NCBI GenBank assembly: GCA_905250115.1
Contig: CAJNOI010000026.1
Span: 363,077-427,076 of the forward strand
Reading direction: 5' to 3'
DNA from: Adineta steineri
Lineage: Eukaryota > Rotifera > Eurotatoria > Adinetida > Adinetidae
DNA: 64,000 bases
Of the stretch, positions 11,589 through 25,000 are shown one piece after another; within the stretch, counting starts at the first letter, position 1, and the number at the start of each line of letters is the position of its first letter. Made by a program: the position numbers and the translations under genes. The notes beneath the pieces were generated by a model. The model was given only the letters and a program-made list of their open reading frames with translations. It had not been told where the DNA came from and did not search any database.

Positions 11589-14500
11589 ATGACAAACATG
11601 AATTTTAATTCTGATTGGCAATGTTATCAGCAAACGGTTGATAGAATCGATGATGTTGCGATTTCACCTTTAACTATTATGCCTGATGATCATGAATGGC
11701 TCTCAATCGAATTACCACATATTGTAGATATTGACAAGCAAAATAGTGACTCATGTATTAAAATACACAATTGGTGGTATCGCAAAAATTTCAATGGAAT
11801 CTTATCTGAACAGTCATCAGACGCAAAAATTTATTTAAATTTCGACTTGTCAACTAATGACAATAGTTATAGTATATTAAATGCTATTGCTACTATATGG
11901 CTTAATAAAATACAAATCTTCTCAGGTTCGATTATAGATTTACAAAAACCAATTGAATTAACTCAAAACTTAGTGCGTGATCATGAATTACAAAACAATA
12001 TATTAGTAATATCTTGTACAAATATGAGTCTTTGTTTACATAGTCGTCTTAGTGTACATGATAACGTAATTTCTGCAACTGAAGAAATCCTATGTGATGA
12101 TCAAACGAATCATGATAATATTCAGCAGCTAGTTAATTCTGATGATAATAACCAAAATATCAATGTTGAATTGAATCATAATCTACAACTTAATACAGCA
12201 CAAACTACTTCTTCGTCATCAATAGAACCTTCTGAATCGATTACCGATGAAACGCAAACAGATGAAGGTGATCAACATTTTGATAACACTTCAGTACCTC
12301 GTCTTGCCATTGTAATACTCATAGTCGGCACAAGAGGTGATGTACAACCCTTTATTGCGTAAGTATTATTAACTTTCCCGTATTTTACATTGGTATGATA
12401 ATTTGTTTTAGTCTTGGACAAGCATTGAAGGCAGTTGGTCATCGTGTTCGTTTAGCAACACATGAAACATTTCGATCGTTTGTTCGTAAAAATGACCTTG
12501 AATTTTATCCATTAGCTGGTGATCCCGATGAATTGATGTCATTTATGGTAAAAAATGCAGGTCTTATTCCTTCGATGAGTAGTGTCGTGTCAGGTGATAT
12601 TGGAAAAAAACGTCATTCTCTTGAAGATATTCTTATATCTACTTGGGATGCATGTACAGCAAACGATGATGAAACATTTCATCCATTTACAGCAGAAGCT
12701 ATCATTGCTAATCCACCATCATTTGGTCATATACATTGCGCTGAAAAGCTAAAAATTCCATTACATATTATGTTCACTATGCCATGGTCGCCTACTTCAG
12801 CATTTCCACATCCAATGTGTAATATTGATATTTCAGCAGGATCTCCTGAGAAACTTAATCTTTATTCCTATTTTTTGGTTGAAATGCTTGTAAGTTTCTC
12901 TCTCTCTATATATATATGAAAGATAATTGAGTTTAATATTATTGATATTTTTATATTTCTTTTATAGACATGGAGTGGTATGAGTGATATTACAAACAAA
13001 TTTCGAAAACAGCTTCTACATCTTACACCATTGAATTCTAGTCAAGCTGTAAGAGCAATGGTATATGAACAGATACCACATACTTATTGTTGGTCACCAT
13101 CACTTGTTCCCAAACCTCAAGACTGGGGACCACATATAAATATCTCTGGCTTTTTATTTCTTAACCTTACTAGTAGTTACACAGATCCGCCAGAAGATTT
13201 GCGTAATTTTCTTGGTCTTAATACTCACGATGATGATAAACCTGAATTACCACCACCAATTTATATTGGTTTTGGTTCTATTACAGGACATGATGCTAAT
13301 CATCTTCTTGATGTTATTATTAAAGCTCTCGATAAAACTGGTTACCGAGCATTACTTTCTGGTTTTGCTAAAAATAATGATACTTTACCAGATAATATTT
13401 TAAAAATAGGCAATGTACCCCATGATTGGCTCTTTCAATATGGTAAGTAGAATGAAATGTTTATATAGATATGTGATTGTGACAAAAATCATTGTGAGTT
13501 TTTTATCTCTATCATATAATAAAATTATAAATAATATAAATTTTTCGAATATAAATGAAATTGTTTTTTTGTATTTAGTATCGGCTGTATGCCATCATGG
13601 TGGAGCAGGTACAACTGCAGCTGGTCTACGCGCTGGTAAACCAACAATTATTGTACCATTTTTTGGTGATCAATTTTTTTGGGGTGAAGCCATAGAAAAG
13701 ATTGGTGCTGGACCTACTGCACTACCAGGAAAAAATATAACTGTTGATCAATTAGCTGAAGCATTCGAGTTTGTTCATAAACCAGCAGCACAAGAAGCTG
13801 CTCAACGTTTAAGTGAAGCTTTCTCAAAAGAAGATGGATGTGCGGCTGCAGTACAAGCATTTCATGCTAATCTACCTCTATCACGTATGCGCAGTGATCT
13901 TGAATCAACGTTTGTTGCCTGTTATTATTTGGATAAATATGGAATACAAATATCACGACCTGTTGCTCGAGTACTTGTATCAGCAGGTATGATAAATGAA
14001 TCAGAACTTCGCATTCATCCTACTAAGGAATGGACATTCATGTATAATAATTACACACGTATACCCACTGACGATGTATTTCATTACACTCCAAAAGCTG
14101 TCTCAAATTTGATCATCGATCTCACTGTAGGAATAAGGCAAGCTACGAGTAATAGCGATATGGCAGTTGGTACAATTGATGTTATTGCAAAGGTTGCCAA
14201 GGCTCTGGGTCTTGGTGTAGGACATATATCGAATGGATGCTTGTCCTTATATGGTGATATAACTGATTTTCTTGACAAGGCACCTTCATTTTACGATCCA
14301 TATAGGTAAGTTTCAATCCGGAAATATTTTTTTCTAAAAGATAGTATTTTCAATAATAATAATTAATTTTTTATAGTGAGCCGAATGCACATCCACGACG
14401 ACATGTTGAAGATTTCAAATCGGGTGCCGAAGCAGCTAAAAAATCATTATGGTTTGGTTTGAAAGATGGTATTACTGGACTTATAAAAGAACCGTCTGTT

Positions 14501-14920
14501 GGTTATCAACGTCATGGTATATTGGGTGGCGTAGGTGGAGTAGTATTGGCTACTGTCAATGTTTTTGTGAAACCTATAGCTGGTACTCTTTCATCAATCA
14601 CATGGTTAGGTCGTGGTACATATGCAAGTGTAAAAAATGCAATGACAACTGGTTCAGCTGATAGAATAAGTACTGCAATTAAGACATTAGGATTCGAGCC
14701 CATTACACCGGTTGCAGACAAAGAAGAAGAACAAGAAAATAATAACAATATTATTAATGATAATGCTGATGATGAAGATAATGAAGCTTCACATATTGCC
14801 AAAGTAGCATCAGCTCTATCGGGTTTGACACCAAAAGTATGTCAACAAATTCTCAATGATTTTGAACAAGTTAAAAAGAATCGAAAGCGGATTAGCGCTG
14901 GATTATTATCTTTGCCATAG
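11589..14920 (+). CDS. Sterol-glucosyltransferase-type UDP-glycosyltransferase (GT28) with N-terminal GH2-like jelly roll
   Basis: Five exons, 11589-12358, 12412-12889, 12968-13442, 13579-14305 and 14377-14920, give 997 residues with all phases fitting. Residues ~1-155 resemble the N-terminal sugar-binding jelly roll of GH2 enzymes: IELPH, NWWYRKNF at ~61-68, a WLNKIQIFSG strand and NNILVISC. An acidic Asn/Asp-rich linker follows to ~235. GT28 N-domain: [29 protein letters not shown]. Donor-binding C-domain: CHHGGAGTTAAGLRAG (from ~579) and PFFGDQFFWG. The C terminus has a GLKDGITGLIKEP..GGVGGVV motif, VPS13-like and known from fungal enzymes of this type. It probably transfers glucose from UDP-glucose to a sterol or other lipid at membranes. 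The fungal-like architecture suggests horizontal transfer. An acceptor-like TTTAATTACAG lies 8 bases before the ATG, consistent with trans-splicing or a 5' UTR intron. Confidence 0.88.
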
Positions 14921-15749
14921 ATATCCTGTGACAAATTTCAGTTTTAATAGCATCAACACCATTCAATGCATTACAATCAATTCATATTTGACATCTTATT
15001 CCTATATTAACTTATTTTTATCTGTATATATATACGTCATTTGTATTTAAACACAGATTTTTTTTTCACTTTCTTATAATACATTGTTTTGCAAACGTTC
15101 TTCTAAACGACACTAATATAGAAACATCTAGTACGTAATAAATACTATTCGTAAGTCTACTTGTATGAATTCATGTTGACATTATTTTCCTCAAATAAGA
15201 TGAACATCCAAACATATAAAAGCAATCATCTCTCCTCTTGACACATTCCGATTAGTTCATTTATCATTTTACTTTATTCAAATTTAGCATTAATTAATTA
15301 TGTTTATTTATATCCTTTCTATTCTTGAAGAAGAATTACAAATAAAACTGATTTGTTCATACTCGCTTGAGTAATATATGTTAAAGATAGTTCATATTTA
15401 ATTATTCCTGATGGATAATAAAAATAACCTATCAAATATATTTTTTTATAAGTGCATACTGAGAATGTAGATTAAGTATTTATTATTATTCTTATTAAAA
15501 TAATAGATATACTATCACCATTAAAAATCAGAATGTTTTATTCTTCATGTTGACGATAATAGTTCTATTTTCATGAGTTATGGCGATGTTGTAGTACCTA
15601 AATGAATTTAAAATGAAATAATCATATTTAAATTGTATGGAAAAATTGACTCAATTTTTTAAATATATATTTAAAAGAAAACGAATTGTTATTATACTTT
15701 TTTATTCTTAAATTTCTAACAAGAGTTTATATTGTTTAAATATTAAAAT
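14921..15749. other. Intergenic region between convergent genes
   Basis: About 830 bases of AT-rich sequence holding the 3' untranslated regions of the glucosyltransferase (+) and the sushi protein (-). No gene seen. Confidence 0.5.
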
Positions 15750-17234
15750 TTATATAGAAGTATTACTTGTTGATTGAATTGCGTTGATAGAAGTACAGCT
15801 AGGAAAAGGACTCCAAGATCCATCGTCGTTGCAAGTAACATTCAGATCTCCATCAGTATGAACAGATGGATCGATGCAGTCAAACGCAATGTAAGAATCC
15901 GGTAACATTTCATCATCTGTTCCACTCATATCTGTGGCCAGTTGTTGAGCTTTTACATTAAGATTACTTACAAGAGAAGGATTTGAGATATAGTCTTTCA
16001 GGCGTGCAAGAGAACATCGTGCCGTTTCTAAAAAAATGGGATAAATAAATTTAATTTTCTCTTTTTCTGGAAATAAAATTTTTATCCAAGTAGTTTTTTT
16101 TTATGGCAATAATGATACATTCTGCTGACTCTTTTGAATAAGTAGATGTACATTTAAAATACAAAATATTACAGTTTTAAATAAATAACATACTTTCGCA
16201 ATATGGTCGTGCAGACCAGACTCCATTGTGGCATGTATAAGCACCTTGACTAAGTGAATCGATCTGATAACCACGTGTACACAAAACAGTGATATTACCT
16301 ATGATAAAAAAAAATGGAATTTTTCAAAATCTCAATGGATAAAGTATCAATATGAGAAAAAAGAAATATTTATTACTTGGAGTAGTATTATCACTGTAGA
16401 CAACAGGAAGAGTATCACTGGAAATATATCCATTAGGAAATGTCCATATATCATCGTTGACGGGACATCGTCCTTGAGAAGGAACGGGTGTTGCTACTGG
16501 TCCTGTAGAAATACAATTAGGAAAAGGCGTCCAGTTATTGTCATCATTACACACGACAGTTAAGGAACCGCCCACGTTCTGAGAGTTTTGTGAGCATTGA
16601 AAAGTTATATTCGATCCCCCCATTGCTTTACTCTCATCAACTCCATCTGTATAAAGATAACTGCTGTTTAAAATGATTTCAATTATTCCATTACTACCAC
16701 CCATAAAATCAGTCAGCTGAGATACAGAACATCTACCCGTGGCTAAAATACAGAATATTTTTGTGACAAACACACAAAGTTCAATGAAAAGAAATGAACA
16801 AAGAAAAAATAATAACTTACACTTGCAAATAGGTAGTGGCATTGACCAAGATCCTGAACTTAAACATGTGATACGAGTACCGAAGGTAGGATCAGGAGCG
16901 TAGCCTCTTTCACATCCAATGTCATAATATCCGTATGCTAATCCATATGTATATAAAGTCAGATTATCAGCATTAAACATGTAACTATATGGAATTATCG
17001 GGAAAGCATTATCTTGCCACGCACATTGACCTAAATAGAAGAATGGTTTAGAGTTTATCACATGTTTAATTACTCAAATATTAATGTGAATCAATTTGAT
17101 TTTCGATCGAAATATTCTTTTGTACTATGTTAAAGAATAGTTTTGTTTTACAACAATATCTTACCATAAACATCATTAAAAAGATTAATGATTTGAAGAA
17201 AGGCAAAGAAAACAGCTGCACTTGAAGCTTTCAT
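15750..17234 (-). CDS. Secreted sushi (CCP)-repeat protein
   Basis: Five exons, 17234-17165, 17030-16821, 16742-16377, 16298-16194 and 16027-15750, give 342 residues with phase 1 at every junction. Uniform phase-1 introns are typical of shuffled extracellular modules. Residues 1-24 form a signal peptide (MKASSAAVFFAFLQIINLF). Sushi-type modules follow with the ITCLSSGSWSMPLPIC, VVCNDDNNWTPFPNC, TCHNGVWSARPYC and VTCNDDGSWSPFPSC signatures (C-x-n-W-x-n-P-x-C). There is a Pro/Thr linker (GPVATPVPSQGRC) and no C-terminal transmembrane segment or GPI signal. Probably secreted and involved in adhesion, recognition or complement-like binding. The partner is unknown. Confidence 0.88.
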
Positions 17235-18550
17235 TTTTGAGAAATAAATGTTGTCTATTCTTATGATACAGTCTTTTATATATGATTATTGATAGTAAAC
17301 AGCTTGAATAAATCGACACATTAATTTTTATTTATTCTAAACATGTGTATATTATACAAACGTAGGGCAACAGGTTTGACTATAAATAAATAAATAAATG
17401 ATTCCTATAAACTCAATCGAGATCATATTCGTAGTTTTAGTTATAAGAAATATCTTAATAGATTATGCATAAAAGAATTATCCAGATAAAATCATGCGTA
17501 TATCATACTCTATGAAATGTATAATAATAGCAAATAAAAGAATGTATGTGTGATTTATATATTTTTAACGAGTACATAAATATCGAATGAATTATTGCTC
17601 TAATGTTTCTTTTTCCTCTTTATTTAATTTCAATTTATAAAATGTATAACAAATCTAAACTATATATCAATCAATAATACAATTATCTATTCAAGGAAAA
17701 TATAAAATGCACTTGATGTCCTTTTTCCAAATTTCATGAAAAGTACGAATGTATTTCGGGAGTATTTCTCTTTTCTACGACGTCATTTCGTTTACAAATG
17801 TGTAATAAAAATAGGTTATATATAATTCAAAAGAGAACAAAAGATTCTGTTTAGTAAACAAAAATTTGTTTTTAGCATCTATTCATTAAAGAGTAATAAA
17901 GGGCATCATCTGTTCCATTATTTTTCCATCCTACGCTCTATTTTATTTTAATATCAAACTATACATTACACGAATTGTTCGTAACATAATCTTTTCATTA
18001 TCATCCACACTCACTAGCTCCCTGAAAAAAATTCAACTGATACTTAGAAGATATATAGAGTAAAAAACAAGATACATACTCTGATGATATTTTATTATAT
18101 CAATACTCATACTATAAGTCAGATAATTAGAACCAGTTCAACTAGATTACGATAATACAGTTGACTACATATTCTGAAAGCAATTACCTGAAACAATACT
18201 TTTTCTTGAAGATATTTTCCAAATGATTTGTTTTATTTATTTATTTCTGATTAATTATGTCTGTATGTATGATGATGATGTAAGATTTTAACAAAATTAC
18301 TTAGTATACGATCAAAATTGGAATATATGTAGAATCATGTAAATTAAGTGGGATGATATTTTCATACTACAACGATGATTTGTTTTGATATTTCCGTTAG
18401 AATAAAAATAAATACACATTCTCAATATTTCAGACAAATTTATTCATCAACAGATCAAATAATAGTAAGATTCATCAGCTAGGAAAGTATAATGATCTTT
18501 TTTTCTTTCCCGATTCACTCATCTGACTCTGTCTTATGAGAAGAAATCTT
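17235..18550. other. AT-rich intergenic region
   Basis: About 1.3 kb in which I searched for the missing 5' exons (vWA domain) of the gene beginning at 18652 and found none. Confidence 0.5.
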
Positions 18551-18613
18551 GAGGGTGTGGGTGTGTACAACTAATCGTACAATCTACACCCAAACCCACA
18601 CCCACACCCACAT
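18551..18613. repeat. G-rich telomere-like hairpin 2
   Basis: GAGGGTGTGGGTGTGTACA (18551-18569) faces TACACCCAAACCCACACCCACACCCAC (about 18585-18613). The C-rich side contains three near-perfect CCCACA units, the complement of TGTGGG. It has the same outline as hairpin 1 at 3391-3453 and ends 39 bases before the first detectable exon of the truncated gene at 18652. Confidence 0.65.
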
Positions 18614-18651
18614 GTAGTCTGTCTTTATTCAATTGACTCTTTTTCGAATAG

Positions 18652-19523
18652 GATCAAGAACAAGCAGTTGGTCCTGCTTTTGCTATGGCTTTAGGTGGTT
18701 TGTTTAGCTGTGTTGCACAACAACTTCGTGTTGATATTGAATTCAATGGAGAATATAGAATTACTCATGTTCATTCAAAATATCAACATGAACCTAAACA
18801 ATTACCTGCAAAGAATATAACATTTAAATTACATGACTTGAATGCCGATGAAAAACGAAATCTAGTTTTTCAGTTGCATGTGCCGAAACTGAATACTAGT
18901 CAAAATATTGAAATGACCAGTCAAGAAACCACTTTGCAAGATGAACAAACTATTGGTAAGAATAAATTCTTATTGTTGGAAAACTGCATCTTTATTTTTG
19001 ATTAGGACAAGTTACTGTTACCTATGTAGAGCCAAATAGTCGTCAAACAATAACTACTACTCCTGTTTCCTTTCAATTGATTCGAACAGCTCAACCAACT
19101 GCTGATCAACTTCAAGTCAATTATGAACTCGATATTCAACGAAATCGAGTAGAAACGGCTCGTGAAATTAAACGAGCAATGGACACCAATAATTATCAAC
19201 AATCACTTGCCATCCTCAAAGCCCAAGTTGACAAAGTCAAAGCAAGTGTGTCCAGTCAAAGTCCCTTCTGTCAATTATTGATAAGAGATCTTGAATATCG
19301 TTATCCATCAGAACGTGCCTATCGTTCGTCGCATCATAATACCTACATGCAACATGCATCTGAACGAGGCACATATGCACCAACGACCTCTTTCAGCTCT
19401 GCACAATACCTTAACATATCTCAACAGCAACAAGTCATTCAGTTTCAACAACACCAACAACAGCAGCCATCATTCCCTGATGTTCAACAACAACAGCCTG
19501 CACCTTCTTCCCAGACAAATTAA
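18652..19523 (+). pseudogene. 5'-truncated vWA-domain E3-like gene (C-terminal part only)
   Basis: Two exons, 18652-18955 and 19006-19523, form a 273-codon open frame that begins in phase 0 after a good acceptor (TTTTTCGAATAG). The first exon (PAFAMALGGLFSCVAQQL..VDIEFNG, then LNADEKRNLVFQLHVP) matches the region after the von Willebrand A domain in RING/vWA proteins of the plant WAV3 type and their animal relatives. The second exon continues to a Gln-rich tail (QQQQ runs). The vWA domain itself is absent from the 1.3 kb upstream. There are no internal stops, so the reading frame may still be expressed from ATG 18685, or distant exons may exist. The likeliest reading is a gene broken at its 5' side. 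Confidence 0.6.
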
Positions 19524-20724
19524 TTTAAAGATAACTTAGTTTAACCTAGATAATCATTTTATTATATAATCATTTATTTTTCAAATAAATAGTACTTTTC
19601 TTAGTGCTAAAAGAGAATGTCTAAGCTCTACGAATGAATATTGAAAAACATCGGATCATTGAATTCTTTTTTTCTTTCTTCGAACAAAAAAAATGTAATG
19701 ACGAGAAATAAACAGAATCACTCATTATTAGTCCAATCTTATCACCACCACCTAATCCTCAAAATCTGTTTCTTCTCTTTCATGTTGTAAAGATTAACCT
19801 TTATACATCGTAATTTATTTTCACTGAAAAATGATGTCTTGAAGTTTGATTCATTGTTAAATATTTTAGTTTTTTTGTCGCTTCTCTTTGCAAGAACAAA
19901 TACCAATATTGAAGACGAGAAGTGTGCATACAATACCAAAAATTAAAAGTAAAATATCATATTGATTTAATTAAAGAAATAAGAAAATAAATCAACGAAT
20001 TCACAAATCGCGTGAAAACTAGTCATTGAATCTAAATTTTGAATTCTGTAGAGAAAACATTTCTCTCAAGATTCATCTTTGTGTTCGTTATGAACGTCGA
20101 TGACTCATATCTAATGATGTCTGATGGTAATTATTCGTTCGAAATAACGTCTGAGTTTGAATGTAAGCAAACGCCAACAAATTCACAATCCAATACTTTT
20201 TCTGTTACTTTCAATATGTTAACTTCTCTTTATTCATACTCTTAAATGAATATAAAACGATTATAATAAAGTCTTTGTAAAGTATTCGGATCAGTTCGTA
20301 ATATTTTGAATGAATCATAAACAAAGAAAAAGGATATCATTTCGGTGTATTTTTAACAGCAGTGTATGAAAATGATCCCTTTACTCTCTCAAAATCATTA
20401 TGAAAGTATTCTGTAAGAACTATTGTACTCATCATATTCAAATACATATCAACAATATTGTGATAATTTTTTAAAATGAAGGACAGAAAAAAATTCTCTA
20501 TAGTTTGGTATTCAATATTTAAACTGCAACAGAAAGACAACATGAAATACAATCGTTGACTAAGCACTTCACATCAATGCCTATTTACCTATCAAGAAAA
20601 AGATTCTCAAATTTCTGATTTTATTCATATTTATATATCAACACAAATCAAAATGTTCTAAAAAAAATTGTGTTTCAATATATAACGAGTATATTTCATA
20701 ATTCAAAATTATCTAAAGTACACT
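19524..20724. other. AT-rich intergenic region
   Basis: About 1.2 kb with no supported gene. Small frames here do not resemble proteins I know. It includes the promoter side of the serine protease. Confidence 0.5.
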
Positions 20725-21795
20725 ATGAGAACAATTGATCAAAATGATTATATTCGTAATCCTACGAGAAGCTACTCACCATATGAACCAGAAAAGAATG
20801 TAAAAAAAATTAAACGTACTGCAATTATACTTTTAATTATTGCTCTTATTCTTGTCATTACTCTCGTTGTTAGTATTGCTCTGGTTTTTACTATTGGATT
20901 GAGAGCAGCTCAAAAAACGAGCAACATTGAATCGTCTACTTCAACAAGTTTATCTGGCAATTCTCTCTATGAACCATGTAGATGTGGATGTCCATCGATT
21001 CAACCATTATTTAGTGACGGAACAAGTTTAACCTCACGAATTGTTAATGGAGAAACATCACGTGCTCATTCATGGCCATGGCAAGTGCTTTTAGTAGTTA
21101 TTGACAGAAATCAAACACCAATAGCGTATTGTGGTGGATCAATAATTACGAATCGACATATTCTGACTGCTGCTCATTGTGTTCATCAACATTATCCTCC
21201 ATTTATATTTATATTTCCTGGTCAACATACGTTAAATTTCAGTATTTCTTTAAAAGCAGGCTATCTAGTAAACAATATCTATATTCATGAAGGTTATAAC
21301 GTTTTGTTGCATAATGATTTGGCTATTATTACCATTGAAGAACCATTACGTTTTGATTCATCTATTCATCCTATTTGTCTTGCTACACCAAGTTCACCAA
21401 CGTTACAATCCGGAGAAGAACTAATAGCTACTGGATGGGGTCGTATTTCTGGTGCACCTAATACTGCTGTTCGTCCATCATATCTTCAACAAGTTAAATT
21501 AGCATATGTACCAACATTACATCCTAATTGTTCAGGATTATTTCCACCAGAATTATCTGCTCATCCTGGACAAATGTGTGTTGGAAAGCCAGGTTATAAT
21601 GTTTGTCAGGGAGATAGTGGTGGACCATTAGTACGACGAATGCGTATACCGAATACCGAAACTTTTTATTGGGAACAGGTGGGTGTCACATCAGCCACAA
21701 AAGATTGTGGTTGGAATTCTACGTATCCTGATATTTTTATAAATATACCTTATTATTATGACTGGATTGCGGTAACAGTTAAACGTGCTGTCTAA
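20725..21795 (+). CDS. Type II transmembrane serine protease (S1 family)
   Basis: A single exon of 356 residues. A cytoplasmic basic tail precedes a transmembrane helix at about 32-59. A short Ser/Thr stem and a cysteine cluster (PCRCGCP) come next, then the S1 domain from IVNGE at 106. The catalytic triad is intact: His151 in LTAAHC, Asp198 in HNDLAI, Ser298 in CQGDSGGP. The activation site is SLTSR/IVNG. The residue six before the catalytic serine (chymotrypsin position 189) is Asn292, where trypsins have Asp, so a strict Lys/Arg S1 pocket is not expected. It is probably a cell-surface protease released or activated by cleavage at the stem. The lack of introns is unusual beside its intron-rich neighbours. 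Confidence 0.93.
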   Translation: MRTIDQNDYIRNPTRSYSPYEPEKNVKKIKRTAIILLIIALILVITLVVSIALVFTIGLRAAQKTSNIESSTSTSLSGNSLYEPCRCGCPSIQPLFSDGTSLTSRIVNGETSRAHSWPWQVLLVVIDRNQTPIAYCGGSIITNRHILTAAHCVHQHYPPFIFIFPGQHTLNFSISLKAGYLVNNIYIHEGYNVLLHNDLAIITIEEPLRFDSSIHPICLATPSSPTLQSGEELIATGWGRISGAPNTAVRPSYLQQVKLAYVPTLHPNCSGLFPPELSAHPGQMCVGKPGYNVCQGDSGGPLVRRMRIPNTETFYWEQVGVTSATKDCGWNSTYPDIFINIPYYYDWIAVTVKRAV

Positions 21796-22087
21796 GAACA
21801 AACAATTTTTTTTGCAAACTTGACTTACATATTCTTCTTGTCCTTTTTTTTCTAAACACAACTATTATTGATATTCAAGAAAAACATTATAATAAATTTA
21901 TCCTATTGAGTATATAAGAAAGAACAATGTCTCATCGAAAATCGAAACTATTCGACTGTCATTTAATCTTCTATATAACAAGAGTAAAATGATTGATAAT
22001 ATTTTAATTCTACATTTATTTAGTTAAAAACACAATGTTCATTCACACTAAAAAATCTTAACTACAAAAACAAAAACAAAAAACAAA

Positions 22088-25000
22088 TCAAATTTTATCA
22101 ATAAGATCACTAAGATCATCATAACTATCACTAATTCTATCATCAGTAACATGTAATTGTTCAATTGCATCAGATACATCTTCAGTTTCAACTTTAATTT
22201 CAGATATATCAATATTATCATTAGATGATAAAGCATTATCAACTGAAATTGTTGCAACAGAATCAATTTTGGATTTTCCACCTAATAATGAAGTATCAGC
22301 AATAGCAGCTGTTGCTTCTGCTACTAATTGTTTTTCTTTTCGTATCGCTGCCATAGCATTTGCAGCTATTGATTTTGATTTAGGTTCAACAATTGGATCG
22401 TCTTCAAAATCTGATTTTAACCAATCAATCATATCCGTAAAAAGAAAAACTCCATTATGACTAATATTTATTTGTGATAATGGTAAATCACTTGGATCAA
22501 TTGGATCCGTATTATCACTAAATTCTTCTTCTTTATTATTATTACAATCGGCATATTTTGATGTATAACGCTGTTGATGAACTCGATAATGATTACGTAA
22601 ACGTATTGCATAAGGAATATATTGTTTACAAATTGAACATGTACGAGAACTAAGTTTATTATGAAGTGATGGACAATAGGCATCAAATGGAAGTAAAGGT
22701 GTTTGTGTTCCACGTACAACAATTCCATGAAATTGAATACGTTGAAATAAAGTACCATAATATGGTGAAATAGGTTTTTCATTAGCAAATGATGATTCAA
22801 TTTCACCTAATCGAACACCACGTGATGAACGATGAAATGGAACTGGTGGTGGAAGAAATCGATGAGGAAAAACTTGAATATAATTTGAACGCCATGGACC
22901 ACAACATTCTGGTTTTGTACAACGAATTATTTGAATTGTATATTGCGTTTGAAATACATGCGTTGCACACCAATATCTAAATAGAGAATTATAATTAATA
23001 TTTATTTTTTTCAAACTATTACATACTCATCTATATCATAAATTGGATTTGGTTTTGTATCTGTCATAGAATTTGGATATAAAGCTGGACGTGAACGTTT
23101 AATACGTTGATGAAGTGGTACTTCTTCATCTTCATCACAAATTCTAATAAATTAAATTTATATTTTTCTTTTTTTTCGCAAAAGAGAAAAAAAAAGAATT
23201 CCTTACTGATCAATAATACAATCTAAAGTAAATTGAGTATCAATAAAACGAACCATATCATCAGCTGATTCTGGTGGATCAATAAATTCTGCAACAACTT
23301 GATGACGATCAATCATATTCATATTCCATACTTCAGCAAGTGTTTCACCGGTTTTTTTAAAATTAATTTTTTCTAATTCTGCATCAACTGTCAAGCCACT
23401 TATATTTAAATGTGTACCAAAATAATTATGTGGTAAAACTAAACCTGAAAGATCATGCGATAAAAGTGCTAAACGTCGCTCTGCACTATTAAATATTGAT
23501 TGACCTGGTGCTTGTGTAATAAGTATAAATGCATCTAAATTATATTTTTTAAATTTTTTTATTGATAAATAAAGAGTTTTAGGAAAACGTGTATAATTTG
23601 CTGGATCAATATTATCAACATTCATAATTATAATTGGTTTAACTTCACCAATATGATTTCGTGCAGTTTTCTCAAATTCTTTTAATTTAACAATAGTATC
23701 AAAATCATTTTCTTCACAATCAATATTTGTTCGATCATGTTTCATTGATCGAATTGAAACATATGTTGGACCAGAATTAGTAACAGCACCAAGTTCATCA
23801 ATAATACATGATGCATATACTCTAAAGAATTACAACAAATCAGTATTGGTAATGTTCGTAAAGTTTAAGATAGTGAGGTGGGTGTCATTTATATAACTCA
23901 CCTGCATTCATATCTTCAGTTTTCTAGATAAAACTGGATACTCCTGCTAGTATGGTCATAGGAAAGGTCATTCTAAACTAGATACTAACTTAGATTTTTT
24001 TTATTCGGTCTTCATAGTATAAATTTGATGAGAGAATACGTGATTCTATTTTAAATTCCATAGTTTAACATGGATTATATGATAAATTCTATCATTTTAA
24101 AGGAAATTGGAAGCTGTATATAAAATATTCTATTAGGGATACTGTAATACAATCTATCTATAATAGAATTCTTAATATTGAACATACGTTGGTTTAAGTT
24201 GAAAGGGAGTCGATGATGGTATTGGACTTGAATTAACTGTACTCATTTGATAATCAAGACGCATAATAAGTGGTGAATGTCCTCTAGCTGCAGGTCGACC
24301 AATTCTAATTGATGCTTTATTATCTTGAACAATATAAAAAACACAATCATTTCCAAATGTTCCAGCTAAATCTTTAACATATTTTAATGTAGCAGATATG
24401 AAATGACAATCTAAATATAATATATATGACTAGTTTTTAATCGATATATTCATGTAAATTACCTTGATGTTTAGTTTGTTCGATACCCTGAAGTCTTCGG
24501 AGGCGAACTGCTGATGAAATAACATGTTTTTTCCCATCTTCAGTAAAAGCACCACCAGGTATAAGACTAAAATAATCGTTTTAAAAAACCTAATATATAA
24601 TAATAATAATAAACTAAATTCTTTACCGATAATAATGTGATGATCTTCGAATTTCAAAATTACGTTGTTTTATTTTATCTCTAAGTTCATCTAATGTTGT
24701 ACATGGTTGATTTATAGTATTATTGTTATCAGATACACCCCCAATTCGAGCAATTTCTTCGATAGTTTGCAATAAGTCTGGCGAAACATTATCAATTGAA
24801 TATACAGCTAATGTTGATGGTTTATAAAGTTTTAAAAGTTCAGTTGCAACTTCTGGATCAGCACTACATAATGATTCCATATCTTTCTTACGTCTTCGAC
24901 GATAACGTAAACCAGCACGTTGTTTAGATTGTAAAAGACTAAGTTCAGTGGAACGTTCTTTTTTTTGACGAATTAATTTTTTTAATGTCCAATTCGTTTC

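Noticed and set aside
20039-20567. Frames of 68 and 76 codons
   Set aside because: No signal peptide, domain or splice context. Probably chance in non-coding DNA.
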